Assembly: GCF_036014115.1 (NCBI RefSeq)
Contig: NZ_CP107913.1
Location: 3,829,001 to 3,893,000, forward strand
DNA: 64,000 nt
Source of the DNA: Streptomyces sp. NBC_00448
Lineage (GTDB): Bacteria > Actinomycetota > Actinomycetes > Streptomycetales > Streptomycetaceae
Direction of reading: 5' to 3'
The notes beneath the pieces are model-generated. The model made no database searches. It saw only the letters and a program-made list of their open reading frames with translations, and had not been told where the DNA came from. Shown piece after piece: positions 1-11,199 of this stretch. Numbering within the stretch: position 1 is the first letter of the stretch; every line of letters begins with the position of its first letter. A program made the translations under genes and the position numbers.

Positions 1-390
1 CCGGTGCCCACGCTCGCCGAACTGGCCGCGCAGCGCGGGGTGCAGCCGGCCGCGGACGCCGGGTCGTACCTCGTGATGGGCAACGACTTCGGCCGCCAGC
101 TGTGCGTGCAGTACGGCACCGCGCACATCGTCGCGGTGCCGCTGGAGGCCGGGCCGGGCGGGCAGCCGGCGCAGCCGCAGTTCGTCAACTCCAGCCTGCC
201 GGAGTTCGCCCGCTGCATGGCGCTGCTGGGCCGGATGTGGCGGCTGCGGATCGGGTTGACGCCGGAGCAGGCCGGGCACTGGACGGTGGACTTCCAGGCC
301 CAACTGGCCGCGCAGGACCCGGCCGCGATCGCCTCGCCCGACAACTGGTGGTCGGTGCTGGTCGAGCAGATGTGGGACGGGCTGCTGTAG
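1..390 (+). CDS. SUKH-4-like immunity domain protein, C-terminal part
   Basis: The reading frame is open from the first base of the window, so the 5' end is missing; about 129 residues are visible. They contain FGRQLCVQYGTAHIVAVP, an FVNSSLPEFARC stretch and a C-terminal NWWSVLVEQMWDGLL, which I recognise as the style of Streptomyces SUKH-4 family proteins. SUKH domains are known mainly as immunity proteins against polymorphic toxins, and in Streptomyces this type is often the C-terminal domain of a longer protein. No signal peptide or membrane segment is seen in the visible part. A GTG at position 4 could be a start, but continuity to the edge makes truncation more likely. No toxin is visible in the window next to it. 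Confidence 0.6.
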   Translation, partial: PVPTLAELAAQRGVQPAADAGSYLVMGNDFGRQLCVQYGTAHIVAVPLEAGPGGQPAQPQFVNSSLPEFARCMALLGRMWRLRIGLTPEQAGHWTVDFQAQLAAQDPAAIASPDNWWSVLVEQMWDGLL

Positions 391-566
391 GCGGACCGTA
401 CGGATGTGCGGCCGTTTCGTGCGGGCCGGGTGGAAGCTGCGTCTTCCGCTCGGCCCGTCCGTGTTTCCGGGGTAGGAGACAGTCGGAGTGTCGAGGCTCG
501 TACAATTCGGGCATAAGCGATAAATGGGAACACGGGAACGGCCCGACGTCGCGAGGGGCAGTGGCC

Positions 567-1469
567 ATGAGCAGTGATACGTCCGCATCGACGCAGACGC
601 AGCCGGAGGCACGGGAGAGGTTCGGTGCGGCGCGCGGGCGCGGCTACCGGCCGGACCAGGTCGACCGCTTCCTGGACGAGTTGTCCGAGGACCGGGACGC
701 GGCCTGGGAGCGGGCCGCCCGGCTGACGGTGCTCGCCAACGAGATGGACGCCGAGTGCACCTCCCTGCGGCAGCAGGTCGAGGCGCTCGGTCCGACCGAC
801 TTCGCCCGGCTCGGCGCCGGCGCGCAGGAACTGCTCCAGATGGTCGAGGACGAGGCCGCCGCGGTACGCGAACGCGCCGAGGTCGAGGCGCAGTACGCCC
901 GGGACGCCGCTGACACCGCCCGCCGCACCCTCCAGGACGAGGCCCGCGCGGCCGCGTCCGCACGGCTCTCCGCCGCCGAGGACCAGGCCCAGCACGTACT
1001 GGACGAGGCGTGCGGGCGCGCCGCGGAGATCCTCGGCGCCGCCCGCGCCGAGGCCGACTCCGTACGGGGCGAGGCCGGCGCCGCGCTCGACGCGATGCAG
1101 CAGCAGGTCGACCGGGACCGGGCCGCCGTCGACGCGGAGCAGCGCGAGCGGGTCGAGAGCCTGGAGCAGGAACTCGCCGAGCAGCAGGCCGTGGTCGACG
1201 GCCGGCTGTCCGGGCTGCTCGCCGACGCGGAACGCCGGCTGGCGCAGGCGCAGCAGGAGCGGGCCGACGCGGAGGCGGCGCTGCGCGACCAGCAGGCCGA
1301 GGCCGACGCGCGGGCCGACGCGTTGATCGCGGAGGCGCGCACCCATGAGGAGAGGGTGCGGCGGGACGCGGAGCGGGTGCTGCGGGAGCACGAGATGCAC
1401 CGGGACGAGGTGCGGGCGCACCTCGCGCACATCAAGGCCACGCTCTCGGAGTTGACCGGGCGCCCCTGA
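567..1469 (+). CDS. DivIVA/Scy-like coiled-coil protein ('cellulose-binding protein' family)
   Basis: A 300-residue protein starting at an ATG preceded by a GAGGGG ribosome site. Residues about 25-45 carry GYRPDQVDRFLDEL, which resembles the N-terminal DivIVA lipid-binding motif. From about residue 45 to the end it is almost continuous Ala/Glu/Arg/Gln-rich heptad coiled coil. Streptomyces proteins of this kind are often annotated as cellulose-binding proteins and resemble the polarity proteins Scy and FilP. A cytoskeletal or polar-growth role is therefore inferred, not shown. A TACAAT box at 501-506 is a possible promoter. It is convergent with the histidine kinase gene downstream. Confidence 0.7.
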   Translation: MSSDTSASTQTQPEARERFGAARGRGYRPDQVDRFLDELSEDRDAAWERAARLTVLANEMDAECTSLRQQVEALGPTDFARLGAGAQELLQMVEDEAAAVRERAEVEAQYARDAADTARRTLQDEARAAASARLSAAEDQAQHVLDEACGRAAEILGAARAEADSVRGEAGAALDAMQQQVDRDRAAVDAEQRERVESLEQELAEQQAVVDGRLSGLLADAERRLAQAQQERADAEAALRDQQAEADARADALIAEARTHEERVRRDAERVLREHEMHRDEVRAHLAHIKATLSELTGRP

Positions 1470-1598
1470 CGCGTGCGGCGCCGCTGACGCGTGGGGCGCC
1501 CCCTGGCCCACCGGGGTGCCCCGTTCTGCCGGTTCGGGGAGCACCTGCCGTTGGAGGGTTGTTCGCGCCCACGCGCCCCTTGCGGGGTGCCCCGGGGG

Positions 1599-2969
1599 TC
1601 AGGGCGCCGTCGGGACCATGGCGGAGACGCGGAAGCCGCCGTCGGGAGTGGGGCCGGCGGCGAACCCGCCGCCATGGGCGGTGACCCGCTCCCGCATCCC
1701 GGTGAGCCCGTGCCCGCCGCTCGGCAGCGCCGTGGCGACCACCGCCTCGGCCGGGCCGTTGACGATGAGGACGGCCACCTCGGCCTCGCGGTAGGCGAGC
1801 CGCACCTGCGCCTTCGCCCCGACCGCGTGCTTGCGCACGTTCGTGAGCGCCTCCTGCACCACGCGGTAGACGGTCGCCTCGATCCGCCGCCCGCACGGCC
1901 GCTGCTCGCCCTCGACGGCCAGCTCGACCCCCATCCCGGCCGCCCGCGACTCCTGTACGAGCTGCGCCAGCTCCGCCAGGCTCGGCCCGGCGTCGGGCTC
2001 GTGGCCGAGCCCCGCCTCGGCCCCTGCCTCGACCGCGGCATCGACCCCCGCCTCGCCGGCCGCCGGGTCCGCCGCGCCACCCGCGTACTTCGCCCGAGGC
2101 GCCGCATCCCCCGTCCCCGTACCCGAGGCCGAACGCAGCACCCCGAGCATCTGCCGCAGCTCGGTGAGCGCCTGCCGCCCCATGTCCCCCAGCAGTTCCG
2201 CGCTGGCCGACGCCTTGGCCGGGTCCTTCAGCGCCACCGCCTTCAGCGCGGCCGCGTGCACGACCATCAGGCTCACCCGGTGCGCGACCACGTCGTGCAT
2301 CTCCCGGGCGATCCGGGCCCGCTCGGCCGCCCGCGCCCGCTCGGCCCGCTCCAGCGCCTTCTCCGCCAGCAGCTCCAGCTCGCGCTCCAGCCCGTCGGCC
2401 CGGTCCCGCAGGCTCTCCACCAGCCGGCGGCGGGCTCGTACGTACAGCCCGAACAGCACCGGCGGCGCGGTGAGGCCGAAGGCGACCAGGATCGAGATGG
2501 CCAGCACCAGCGGCAGCCCGAGCCGGCTGCTGGAGTGCCGCACGCTGGACTCGATGCTCACGAAGGCGACGAGCATGGTGCCCAGGCCGCTCATCCCGGC
2601 GAACAGCGCCGTCAGCCGGCGCGGCACCTCGGACGCGGCCAGGGTGTAGAAGCCCACCATGGACAGGATGAGGCCGGTCTGCGCGGGGGTGACCGCGATC
2701 GCGACCAGCACCACCGCGATCGGCCAGCGCCGGCGCAGCACCAGCATCGCGCCCACCAGCAACCCGATCAGCGCGCCCAGTCCGCTGACGATCCCGATCC
2801 TCGCCGCGAACGTGGCGCCCTCGAAGGACGCCTCCAGCGCCGAGGCCGCCGCCAGCGACACGTCCAGCGCGACACTTCGCCGCCTCGTCCACCACCACAG
2901 GCCGGACCAGGACCGCGCGTGTGCCGCGTCGGCCTCCTCGTCCGGTACGCGCGCCCCCGTCGTACTCAT
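1599..2969 (-). CDS. NarL-type sensor histidine kinase
   Basis: A 456-residue membrane sensor kinase. About five to six hydrophobic segments fill residues 30-180, followed by a coiled linker and the HisKA_3 motif [12 protein letters not shown], whose phospho-acceptor histidine is residue 225. The C-terminal HATPase_c domain has the N-box [10 protein letters not shown] and the G-box [12 protein letters not shown]. An Ala/Gly-rich insert of roughly 50 residues lies between the two domains. No response regulator is adjacent: the nearest, beyond ppc at 6324, is on the other strand, so pairing is unproven. A TACGCT box ends seven bases before the ATG, suggesting a leaderless transcript. The signal sensed is unknown. 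Confidence 0.85.
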   Translation of the reverse strand: MSTTGARVPDEEADAAHARSWSGLWWWTRRRSVALDVSLAAASALEASFEGATFAARIGIVSGLGALIGLLVGAMLVLRRRWPIAVVLVAIAVTPAQTGLILSMVGFYTLAASEVPRRLTALFAGMSGLGTMLVAFVSIESSVRHSSSRLGLPLVLAISILVAFGLTAPPVLFGLYVRARRRLVESLRDRADGLERELELLAEKALERAERARAAERARIAREMHDVVAHRVSLMVVHAAALKAVALKDPAKASASAELLGDMGRQALTELRQMLGVLRSASGTGTGDAAPRAKYAGGAADPAAGEAGVDAAVEAGAEAGLGHEPDAGPSLAELAQLVQESRAAGMGVELAVEGEQRPCGRRIEATVYRVVQEALTNVRKHAVGAKAQVRLAYREAEVAVLIVNGPAEAVVATALPSGGHGLTGMRERVTAHGGGFAAGPTPDGGFRVSAMVPTAP

Positions 2970-2976
2970 GCCGTCC

Positions 2977-2982
2977 AGCGTA
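2977..2982 (-). promoter_or_regulatory. -10 box of leaderless promoter, histidine kinase
   Basis: TACGCT on the minus strand ends seven bases upstream of the ATG at 2969, the spacing typical of leaderless actinobacterial transcripts. No convincing -35 element is seen. Confidence 0.45.
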
Positions 2983-3167
2983 GGCGGTACCCGGAGCACG
3001 GGAACGGCCCGTCCTGGTGTCCGTCTGTTGGGCCGGGCGTCTCGCCGCGCGGCCCCCGACCTATCCTGGACCGGTCGGACAGCGCGGTCCGCGAGTCCCC
3101 GTACCCGAGTTCGTACCCACTCGTCTCCCAAGCCGTCGCCCATCCCACTGCACAAGGAGCCGCACCT

Positions 3168-5900
<2,733 letters not shown>

Positions 5901-5909
5901 CACCGCACC

Positions 5910-5953
5910 CGCACGTTCCCCGCGTCGCCACCCGGCGGCGCGGGGAACGTGCG
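5910..5953 (+). terminator. perfect 15-bp hairpin after ppc
   Basis: CGCACGTTCCCCGCG (5910-5924) is the exact reverse complement of 5939-5953, with a 14-base loop, starting ten bases after the ppc stop. There is no T-tract, as is usual for GC-rich actinobacterial terminators. Confidence 0.75.
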
Positions 5954-6323
5954 ACGGGGAACCCGCGGGCGATGCGCGCGGGGAACCTGCGCGGGGCGCC
6001 CGCGTGAGAAGGACGGGTGGGCAGCCGAGGGGGATCTGGCCGGCGGTTCCGCTTCGGGTCCGCCACCAGCGGCGGCACCCGGCCCGTCGGCGGCGCACGT
6101 CGGTAAAATCCAGGCCGGGAAGTTCGGCCAAGGTGGCTCCATTGTCCGGCCGAGCACCTACTCTTTTTCCACGACGCCGGTGGGGGCCGGCGTCCATCAG
6201 GGGGCGAGACGCACGGGGTCCGGCGCCTGGGCAAGGACGGCGGTCCCTGCCCGGTGCCGGGCTCCAAGCGAGGCGGACGCCCCATCGCCACTGGGGGAGT
6301 GCCGTGAATCGGGAGTGGTGTCC
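5954..6323. other. gene-free stretch between ppc terminator and response regulator
   Basis: Together with the hairpin this makes a 423-base gap. One reading frame stays open across it, but with low-complexity content and no ribosome site. An AT-richer patch at 6100-6175 includes TAAAAT (6104-6109), a possible -10 box for the downstream regulator. Nothing else was recognised. Confidence 0.4.
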
Positions 6324-7118
6324 GTGGGTCGTATCCGGGTCCTCGTCGTCGACGACCATCGCATCTTCGCCGAGTCGCTCGCGGCCGCCCTCGCGGCCGA
6401 GCCCGACGTCGACGTGTCCGCGGCGGGCAGCGGCTCCGCCGCGCAGCGCTGCCTCGACCGCGCGGCCGCCGACGGCCGCCGCTACGACGTCCTGCTGGTC
6501 GACGCCGACCTGGGCGCCGGGCCGCGTCCGCCGGTGACGCTGGCCGCGGTACCGCCCGCGCTGCCGTCGCAGCCGCGCCCGCTGGAGCCGCGCGACCCGG
6601 TGCTGGACGGTCTCGCGCTGGTGGAGCGGATCAGGGCCGCCTACCCGGGCACCCGTACCGTGGTGCTCGCCGAGCGGGACGACCCGGTGCGCGCCGCGCG
6701 GGCTCTGCAGGCCGGCGCGTCCGGCTGGGTCGCCAAGGACTGCTCGCTGTCGCGGCTGCTCGCGGTGGTCCGCGGGGTGCTGCGCGACGAGACGCATCTG
6801 CCGCCGGCGCTGCTGACCGGGGTGCTGCGGGAGCTGACCGCGGCGCGCCGGCACCGTACCGAGAGCGAGCAGCTGGTGGAGTCGCTGACGCCGCGCGAGC
6901 AGGAGGTGCTGCGCTGCATGGTGGCCGGACTCGGCCGCAAGGCGGTCGCGGAGCGACTGTTCCTGTCCCCGCACACCGTCCGCACCCACATGCAGAACGT
7001 GCTGGGCAAGCTCGGGGTGCACTCCACGCTCGCGGCGGTCGCGCTGGCCCGGCGGGCCGGGGTGGGCCCGGTGGAACTGCTGCCGTCAGCCGGGGACGTT
7101 GTCGAACGGCGCGGTTAG
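6324..7118 (+). CDS. LuxR/NarL-family response regulator with enlarged receiver domain
   Basis: About 264 residues. The receiver starts with IRVLVVDDHRIFAESL, has the acceptor Asp60 in LLVDADLG and a conserved Lys in GWVAKD. The C-terminal LuxR helix-turn-helix reads LTPREQEVLRCM, then LFLSPHTVRTHMQNVLGKL. Between the acceptor strand and the next helix (DGLALVERIR) there is a proline-rich insertion of about 25 residues absent from ordinary receivers, and the usual Thr/Ser switch position reads Ala (VVLAERDD). Phosphorylation-dependent control may therefore be altered. GTG codons at 6315, 6318 and 6324 are possible starts; GGGAG at 6311 suits the last. Its 3' end overlaps the convergent MarR gene by 33 bases. 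Confidence 0.85.
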   Translation: MGRIRVLVVDDHRIFAESLAAALAAEPDVDVSAAGSGSAAQRCLDRAAADGRRYDVLLVDADLGAGPRPPVTLAAVPPALPSQPRPLEPRDPVLDGLALVERIRAAYPGTRTVVLAERDDPVRAARALQAGASGWVAKDCSLSRLLAVVRGVLRDETHLPPALLTGVLRELTAARRHRTESEQLVESLTPREQEVLRCMVAGLGRKAVAERLFLSPHTVRTHMQNVLGKLGVHSTLAAVALARRAGVGPVELLPSAGDVVERRG

Positions 7119-7583
7119 CTGCCGCAGCAGCCCCGCGAGTTCGGTGCGCTGCCGGTCGGTCAGCTCGCCCAGGATGGCCCGCTCCTGGGCGAGCAGCCCG
7201 GCCAGCGACTGGTCGGCGCGGTCCTGGCCCTGCGGGGTGAGCCGGACCAGCACGCCGCGCCGGTCGCTGGGGTCGGGCTGCCGCTCCACCAGCCGCTTCT
7301 TGGCGAGCCGGTCGATGCGGTTGGTCATGGTCCCGGAGGTGACGAGGGTCTGGGTGAGGAGCTGGCCGGGTGAGAGCTGGTACGGCTCGCCGGCCCGGCG
7401 CAGCGCGGTGAGCACGTCGAACTCCCACGGCTCCAGGCCGTGCTCGGCGAAGGCGATCCGGCGGGCCCGGTCCAGGTGCCGGGCGAGCCTGCTGACCCGG
7501 CTGAGCACTTCGAGCGGCTCCACGTCGAGGTCGGGGCGCTCTCGGCGCCATGCAGCGACCAGCCGGTCGACCTCGTCCTCCAT
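7086..7583 (-). CDS. tamR: MarR-family regulator, TamR-like
   Basis: A 165-residue winged-helix regulator: LEPWEFDVLTALRRAGEPYQL leads into the recognition region LVTSGTMTNRIDRLAKKRLV, then the wing DPSDRRGVLVRLT. It is divergent from a trans-aconitate methyltransferase gene, the arrangement described for Streptomyces coelicolor TamR, a MarR protein that answers to trans-aconitate and citrate-type ligands. The gene identity here rests on family plus neighbourhood. A palindrome in the shared intergenic region is a candidate operator for both genes. A TACACT box lies six bases before the ATG, so the transcript may be leaderless. Confidence 0.75.
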   Translation of the reverse strand: MEDEVDRLVAAWRRERPDLDVEPLEVLSRVSRLARHLDRARRIAFAEHGLEPWEFDVLTALRRAGEPYQLSPGQLLTQTLVTSGTMTNRIDRLAKKRLVERQPDPSDRRGVLVRLTPQGQDRADQSLAGLLAQERAILGELTDRQRTELAGLLRQLTAPFDNVPG

Positions 7584-7589
7584 GGGATC

Positions 7590-7595
7590 AGTGTA
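7590..7595 (-). promoter_or_regulatory. -10 box of leaderless promoter, tamR
   Basis: TACACT on the minus strand, six bases upstream of the ATG at 7583. It sits about 22 bases from the candidate operator, so repression of the gene by its own product is plausible. Confidence 0.4.
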
Positions 7596-7617
7596 GTAGG
7601 TCTGTCGACATGAAGTC

Positions 7618-7631
7618 TCTTGACATCAAGA
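7618..7631. promoter_or_regulatory. candidate TamR/MarR operator
   Basis: TCTTGACATCAAGA is a perfect 6-2-6 inverted repeat in the tamR-tam intergenic region; its size and symmetry fit MarR-family operators. A second short palindrome, TGTCGACA, lies at 7603-7610. Binding is inferred from position and symmetry. Confidence 0.6.
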
Positions 7632-7715
7632 TATCTCTGGGAGCAGGCTGAAGGTGAAGGGCAGAACCTCGCCCTCCGTTTTCGCCGACTCCGTAGCACC
7701 CAGGGAGTACGAACG

Positions 7716-8555
7716 ATGCCAGCAGCGCCGACGTGGGACCCGCACCAGTATCTCCGGCACTCCACCCATCGCACCCGCCCCTTCCTCGACCTCCTCACCC
7801 GGATCACCGAACTGCCCGGCGGCGACACGCCCCGGATCGCCGACATCGGCTGCGGCCCGGGCAACGTCACGGCGCGGCTCGCCGACCGCTGGCCCGGCGC
7901 ACACATCACCGGCTACGACAGCTCGGCCGACATGCTCGACGCGGCACGCGAGCACGCCGGCCCCACCTCCGGCGGCGGGGAACTGGACTTCCGGAAGGCC
8001 GACGCGGCGGTGTGGACCCCCGACGAGCCCTTCGACCTGATCGTGTCCAACGCCGCGCTGCAGTGGGTGCCCGGACACGCCGACCGCTTCCCGTCCTGGC
8101 TGGAGCACATCGCCCCCGGCGGCGTCCTCGCCTTCCAGGTGCCCGGCAACTTCAACGCCCCCAGCCACGCCCTGCTCGCCGAGTTGTGCGACACCCCCCA
8201 CTGGCGCGCCCGCCTGGCGGGCCACGGCCGCCGCTACGTGCACATCCTCTCCCCCGCCGACTACCTGGAGCGCCTGACCGAGCTGGGCTGCACCGGCGTC
8301 GACGTCTGGGAGTCCACCTACGTCCAGTTGCTGCAGGGCGAGGACCCGGTGCTGGACTGGACGAAGGGCACCGCGCTGCGCCCGGTGCTCACCGCGCTGG
8401 AGGGCGACCCGGTGGCCGCCCGGGAGTTCGTCGGGCAGTACCGCGACCTGCTCCGCAAGGCGTACCCGGTGGGGCCGCACGGCACGGTCTTCCCGTTCCG
8501 CCGGATCTTCGCGATCGCCCGCACCGCCGCTGCGCCCGCCGGGGCCACGTCGTGA
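7716..8555 (+). CDS. tam: trans-aconitate 2-methyltransferase
   Basis: A 279-residue SAM-dependent methyltransferase that methyl-esterifies trans-aconitate, a spontaneous isomer that inhibits aconitase. Motif I IADIGCGPGN is near residue 42, followed by ITGYDSSADML (acidic residue for SAM ribose) and DLIVSNAALQWVPGH, the stretch typical of Tam enzymes. The start ATG has GGGAG seven to nine bases upstream; earlier in-frame codons overlap the operator region. It is divergent from tamR and its stop overlaps the start of the VOC gene, so both are probably co-transcribed. Confidence 0.88.
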   Translation: MPAAPTWDPHQYLRHSTHRTRPFLDLLTRITELPGGDTPRIADIGCGPGNVTARLADRWPGAHITGYDSSADMLDAAREHAGPTSGGGELDFRKADAAVWTPDEPFDLIVSNAALQWVPGHADRFPSWLEHIAPGGVLAFQVPGNFNAPSHALLAELCDTPHWRARLAGHGRRYVHILSPADYLERLTELGCTGVDVWESTYVQLLQGEDPVLDWTKGTALRPVLTALEGDPVAAREFVGQYRDLLRKAYPVGPHGTVFPFRRIFAIARTAAAPAGATS

Positions 8556-8917
8556 TCGCCGGCCTCGACCACGTCCAGCTCGCCGCACCGCCCGGCAGCG
8601 AGCCGGAGCTGCGCGCCTTCTACACCGGCGTCCTCGGCATGGCCGAACTGACCAAGCCGCCGGTGCTCGCGGGCCGCGGCGGCTGCTGGTTCGCGGCCGG
8701 CACCGCGGTGCTGCACCTGGGCATCGAGGAGCAGTTCCGCCCCGCCCGCAAGGCCCACCCGGGCCTGCGCGTCAACGGCATCCACGGCTTCGCCAAGGGG
8801 CTCCAGGCCGAGGGCACGACGGTCGTATGGGACTACGACCTGCCCGGCCACCTGCGCTTCTACTGCGAGGACCCGGTCGGCAACCGGCTGGAGTTCCTGG
8901 AGCCGACCACCATCTGA
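8552..8917 (+). CDS. VOC-family (glyoxalase/dioxygenase fold) protein
   Basis: A 121-residue single vicinal-oxygen-chelate domain: GLDHVQLAAPPGSEPELRAFYTGVLGM at the N-terminus, CWFAAGTAVLHLG in the middle and FYCEDPVGNRLEFLEP at the end. The metal-ligand positions His (HVQL) and Glu (LEFLEP) are present. The GTG start overlaps the tam stop codon by four bases (GTGA), so translation is probably coupled. Substrate unknown; candidates in this fold include lyases, dioxygenases and antibiotic-binding proteins. Confidence 0.8.
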   Translation: MIAGLDHVQLAAPPGSEPELRAFYTGVLGMAELTKPPVLAGRGGCWFAAGTAVLHLGIEEQFRPARKAHPGLRVNGIHGFAKGLQAEGTTVVWDYDLPGHLRFYCEDPVGNRLEFLEPTTI

Positions 8918-9034
8918 TCCGACCGTACGCCCCTGCCACGATCCGGTCGTACGACCACCGGCAGCACCGGCATCGCCGTACTACCGTCACCACCGCACCA
9001 CCTGCCCGGCTCGCCGCACCTCGGCGGGCCGGGC

Positions 9035-9526
9035 TCACAACGTCAGGAACGCACCGCCCAGCAGCGCCGCGCCCGCCACCGCGAGGGTCCACGCGACGCG
9101 CGGCAGCCGCAGCCCCAGCGCGACCACGACCGCCGCCAGCAGCAGCGCCCCGCCCAAGGGCACGAACCCGAAGAGCAGCCCGCCCATCCCGTCGCGCACC
9201 CCGGTGTCCGTACCGGGCTTGAGCACCACCCCGACGGAGTCCCCCACGTGGTGACGCACCGGGAGGCTGACGGTGACCTTCGCGCGGGGAAGCGCGTCGC
9301 CGTGCGGCGCGAACGGCCCGGTGCAGTCCGTGTCGCCGCACGCCACCAGCCGTACGGTGCCGTGGTCATGGCCCTTGCCGATCACCACGTACTGCGCGTC
9401 GCGCCACGAACCCCACGCGCCGGACACCAGGATCAGTGCCGCCACCGCCCCCACGCCCACCACCCGGGCGAACTGCACCAGCCCGCCCGCCTGCGCGGCA
9501 CCGCGGTCACCGCTCCCAGTTGCCAT
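9035..9526 (-). CDS. small membrane protein of unknown function
   Basis: About 163 residues with one hydrophobic segment near the N-terminus (VVGVGAVAALILVSGAW) and two near the C-terminus (LLFGFVPLGGALLLAAVVVAL and WTLAVAGAALLGGAFL). The region between contains a CGDTDC pair of cysteines and is probably outside the membrane. I do not recognise the family. An alternative upstream ATG at 9550 adds eight residues; neither start has a good ribosome site. It runs in the same direction as pth. Confidence 0.6.
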   Translation of the reverse strand: MATGSGDRGAAQAGGLVQFARVVGVGAVAALILVSGAWGSWRDAQYVVIGKGHDHGTVRLVACGDTDCTGPFAPHGDALPRAKVTVSLPVRHHVGDSVGVVLKPGTDTGVRDGMGGLLFGFVPLGGALLLAAVVVALGLRLPRVAWTLAVAGAALLGGAFLTL

Positions 9527-9619
9527 GCGGGCGATCTTTGGCCATCGCATGCCACCGGGTCAACCTGCGGGCCCCTTACGGCAGTCGCGGCCAGGCCGGT
9601 CAGCCGTTGCCAGAGCCGG

Positions 9620-10213
9620 TCAGCCGTTGTAGCTGCTCTGCGCCCGCTCCAGCCCGCCGGTGACCAGCGCCTCGACGGCGTCGGCGGCCCGGTCCACGAA
9701 CCACTCCAGTTCCTTGCGCTCGGCCGAGGAGAAGTCCTTGAGCACGAACGCCGCCACGTCCATCCGCCCGGGCGGCCGGCCGATCCCGGCCCGCACCCGC
9801 AGGTACTCGGCGCCGAGCGACTTCGTGATGGACTTCAGCCCGTTGTGGCCGTTGTCGCCGCCGCCGAGCTTGAGCCGCAGGGTGGGGAAGTCGATGTCCA
9901 ACTCGTCGTGGACCGCGATGATCCGGTCGGTCGGCACCTTGTAGAACTCCTTCAGCGCGGTGACCGGCCCGCCCGAGAGGTTCATGTACGACATCGGCTT
10001 GGCCAGCACCACCCGCGCGCTCGCCGGGCCGGGCGGCCCGATCCGCCCCTCGACCACCTGCGCCTGCGCCTTGTGGGCCCGCTTGAACTTCCCGCCCATC
10101 CGCTCGGCGAGCAGGTCGGCCACCATGAACCCGATGTTGTGCCGGTTGCCGGCGTACTCCGGCCCCGGGTTGCCCAGGCCCACCACCATCCAGGGCCCTG
10201 TGCTGTCGCTCAT
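9620..10213 (-). CDS. pth: peptidyl-tRNA hydrolase
   Basis: A 197-residue cytoplasmic esterase that releases peptides from prematurely dropped peptidyl-tRNA. The family signature [20 protein letters not shown] is complete, with the catalytic His25 and Asn15; [10 protein letters not shown] and [27 protein letters not shown] follow in order. It lies downstream of rplY on the same strand, a pairing common in actinobacteria. A putative hairpin (10322-10357) separates the two. Confidence 0.95.
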   Translation of the reverse strand: MSDSTGPWMVVGLGNPGPEYAGNRHNIGFMVADLLAERMGGKFKRAHKAQAQVVEGRIGPPGPASARVVLAKPMSYMNLSGGPVTALKEFYKVPTDRIIAVHDELDIDFPTLRLKLGGGDNGHNGLKSITKSLGAEYLRVRAGIGRPPGRMDVAAFVLKDFSSAERKELEWFVDRAADAVEALVTGGLERAQSSYNG

Positions 10214-10321
10214 CCACGTCTCCGAAAGCAGTCGCCGTACACCGTAGAACCGTAAGGGGCGCACATCCTGGCCGGCGGTCCTTACACGCGCCCGCCGCGT
10301 ACGACCGCCGCACCGCGCAAA

Positions 10322-10357
10322 CGGCCGCCGCCGCACCCGGAGGTACGACGGCGGCCG
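10322..10357 (-). terminator. hairpin after rplY
   Basis: CGGCCGCCG (10322-10330) pairs perfectly with 10349-10357, with an 18-base loop, twelve bases beyond the rplY stop. It may terminate or attenuate transcription into pth. Confidence 0.5.
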
Positions 10358-10369
10358 GCGCGTTCTGGT

Positions 10370-10987
10370 TCAGCTCTCGTCGGAGGCGTCCGCGGCGGGC
10401 GCCTCGGCGGCGGCCTCGCCCTCACCCTCGGCGGGCTCCTCGGCCTCGGCCTGCGCGGAGACGACCTGGATCACCACGGCGTCCTCCTCGGTGACCAGCG
10501 TGGTGCCCTTGGGCAGCTCGACGTCCTTCGCCAGGATGGACGCGCCCGCCTCCAGACCCTCGACGGAGACCGTGAACGCCTCGGGGATGTGGGTCGCCTC
10601 GGCCTCGACCGACAGCGTGTTGAGCACGTGCTCCAGCAGGTTGCCGCCCGGGGCCAGCTCGCCCTCGGCGGAGACCGGCACCTCGACGGTGACCTTCTCG
10701 CCGCGCTTCACGGACAGCAGGTCGATGTGCTCGATGAAGCCCTTCAGCGGGTCGCGCTGCACCGCCTTGGGGATGACCAGCTCGGACGCGCCGTCGATGT
10801 CCAGCGAGATCAGCACGTTCGGGGTGCGCAGCGCGAGCAGCAGCTCGTGGCCGGGGACCGTGACGTGCCGGGGGTCGGCGCCGTGGCCGTACACGACCGC
10901 GGGGACCTGGTTGGCGCGGCGCACCCGGCGGGCGGCACCCTTGCCGAACTCGGTGCGCACCTGGGCGGGGATCTTCACTTCAGCCAT
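10370..10987 (-). CDS. rplY: 50S ribosomal protein L25 (CTC/TL5 type)
   Basis: A 205-residue 5S-rRNA-binding ribosomal protein. The N-terminal L25 domain (EFGKGAARRVRRANQVPAVVYGHG; RDPLKGFIEHIDLLSV) is followed by the beta-rich CTC domain found in the long form. The C-terminal 35 residues are an Ala/Glu-rich acidic tail, typical of actinobacterial versions. The upstream gene on the same strand is prs, but a strong hairpin separates them. A ribosome site CGAGGAG precedes the ATG. Confidence 0.95.
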   Translation of the reverse strand: MAEVKIPAQVRTEFGKGAARRVRRANQVPAVVYGHGADPRHVTVPGHELLLALRTPNVLISLDIDGASELVIPKAVQRDPLKGFIEHIDLLSVKRGEKVTVEVPVSAEGELAPGGNLLEHVLNTLSVEAEATHIPEAFTVSVEGLEAGASILAKDVELPKGTTLVTEEDAVVIQVVSAQAEAEEPAEGEGEAAAEAPAADASDES

Positions 10988-11089
10988 GGGAATCGGCTCC
11001 TCGTAATGGTGGGCAGTACGGTCGCCCGGCCGCGACGGGCCGATCCTTCACGAGGAGCGCGTCGATAACGGAGGTGCTGCGGACGTACG

Positions 11090-11146
11090 TCCGGGCCCTT
11101 CCCTCGCCGAGCAACCTCGACAGCGTAACCGTGGGAAGGGCCCGGA
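11090..11146 (-). terminator. perfect 14-bp hairpin after prs
   Basis: TCCGGGCCCTTCCC (11090-11103) pairs exactly with 11133-11146 across a 29-base loop, about 55 bases past the prs stop codon. It probably separates prs from rplY transcription. Confidence 0.65.
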
Positions 11147-11199
11147 ACGAAATCCGTGCGGCGGGCGGCCTGGGGCGCCCTGTCAGCTCAAGCGCCCGG

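Noticed and set aside
1491..3167. Upstream extension of the ppc frame
   Set aside because: Overlaps the divergent kinase gene, is Arg/His/Pro-rich shadow, and GTG 3168 has a good ribosome site.
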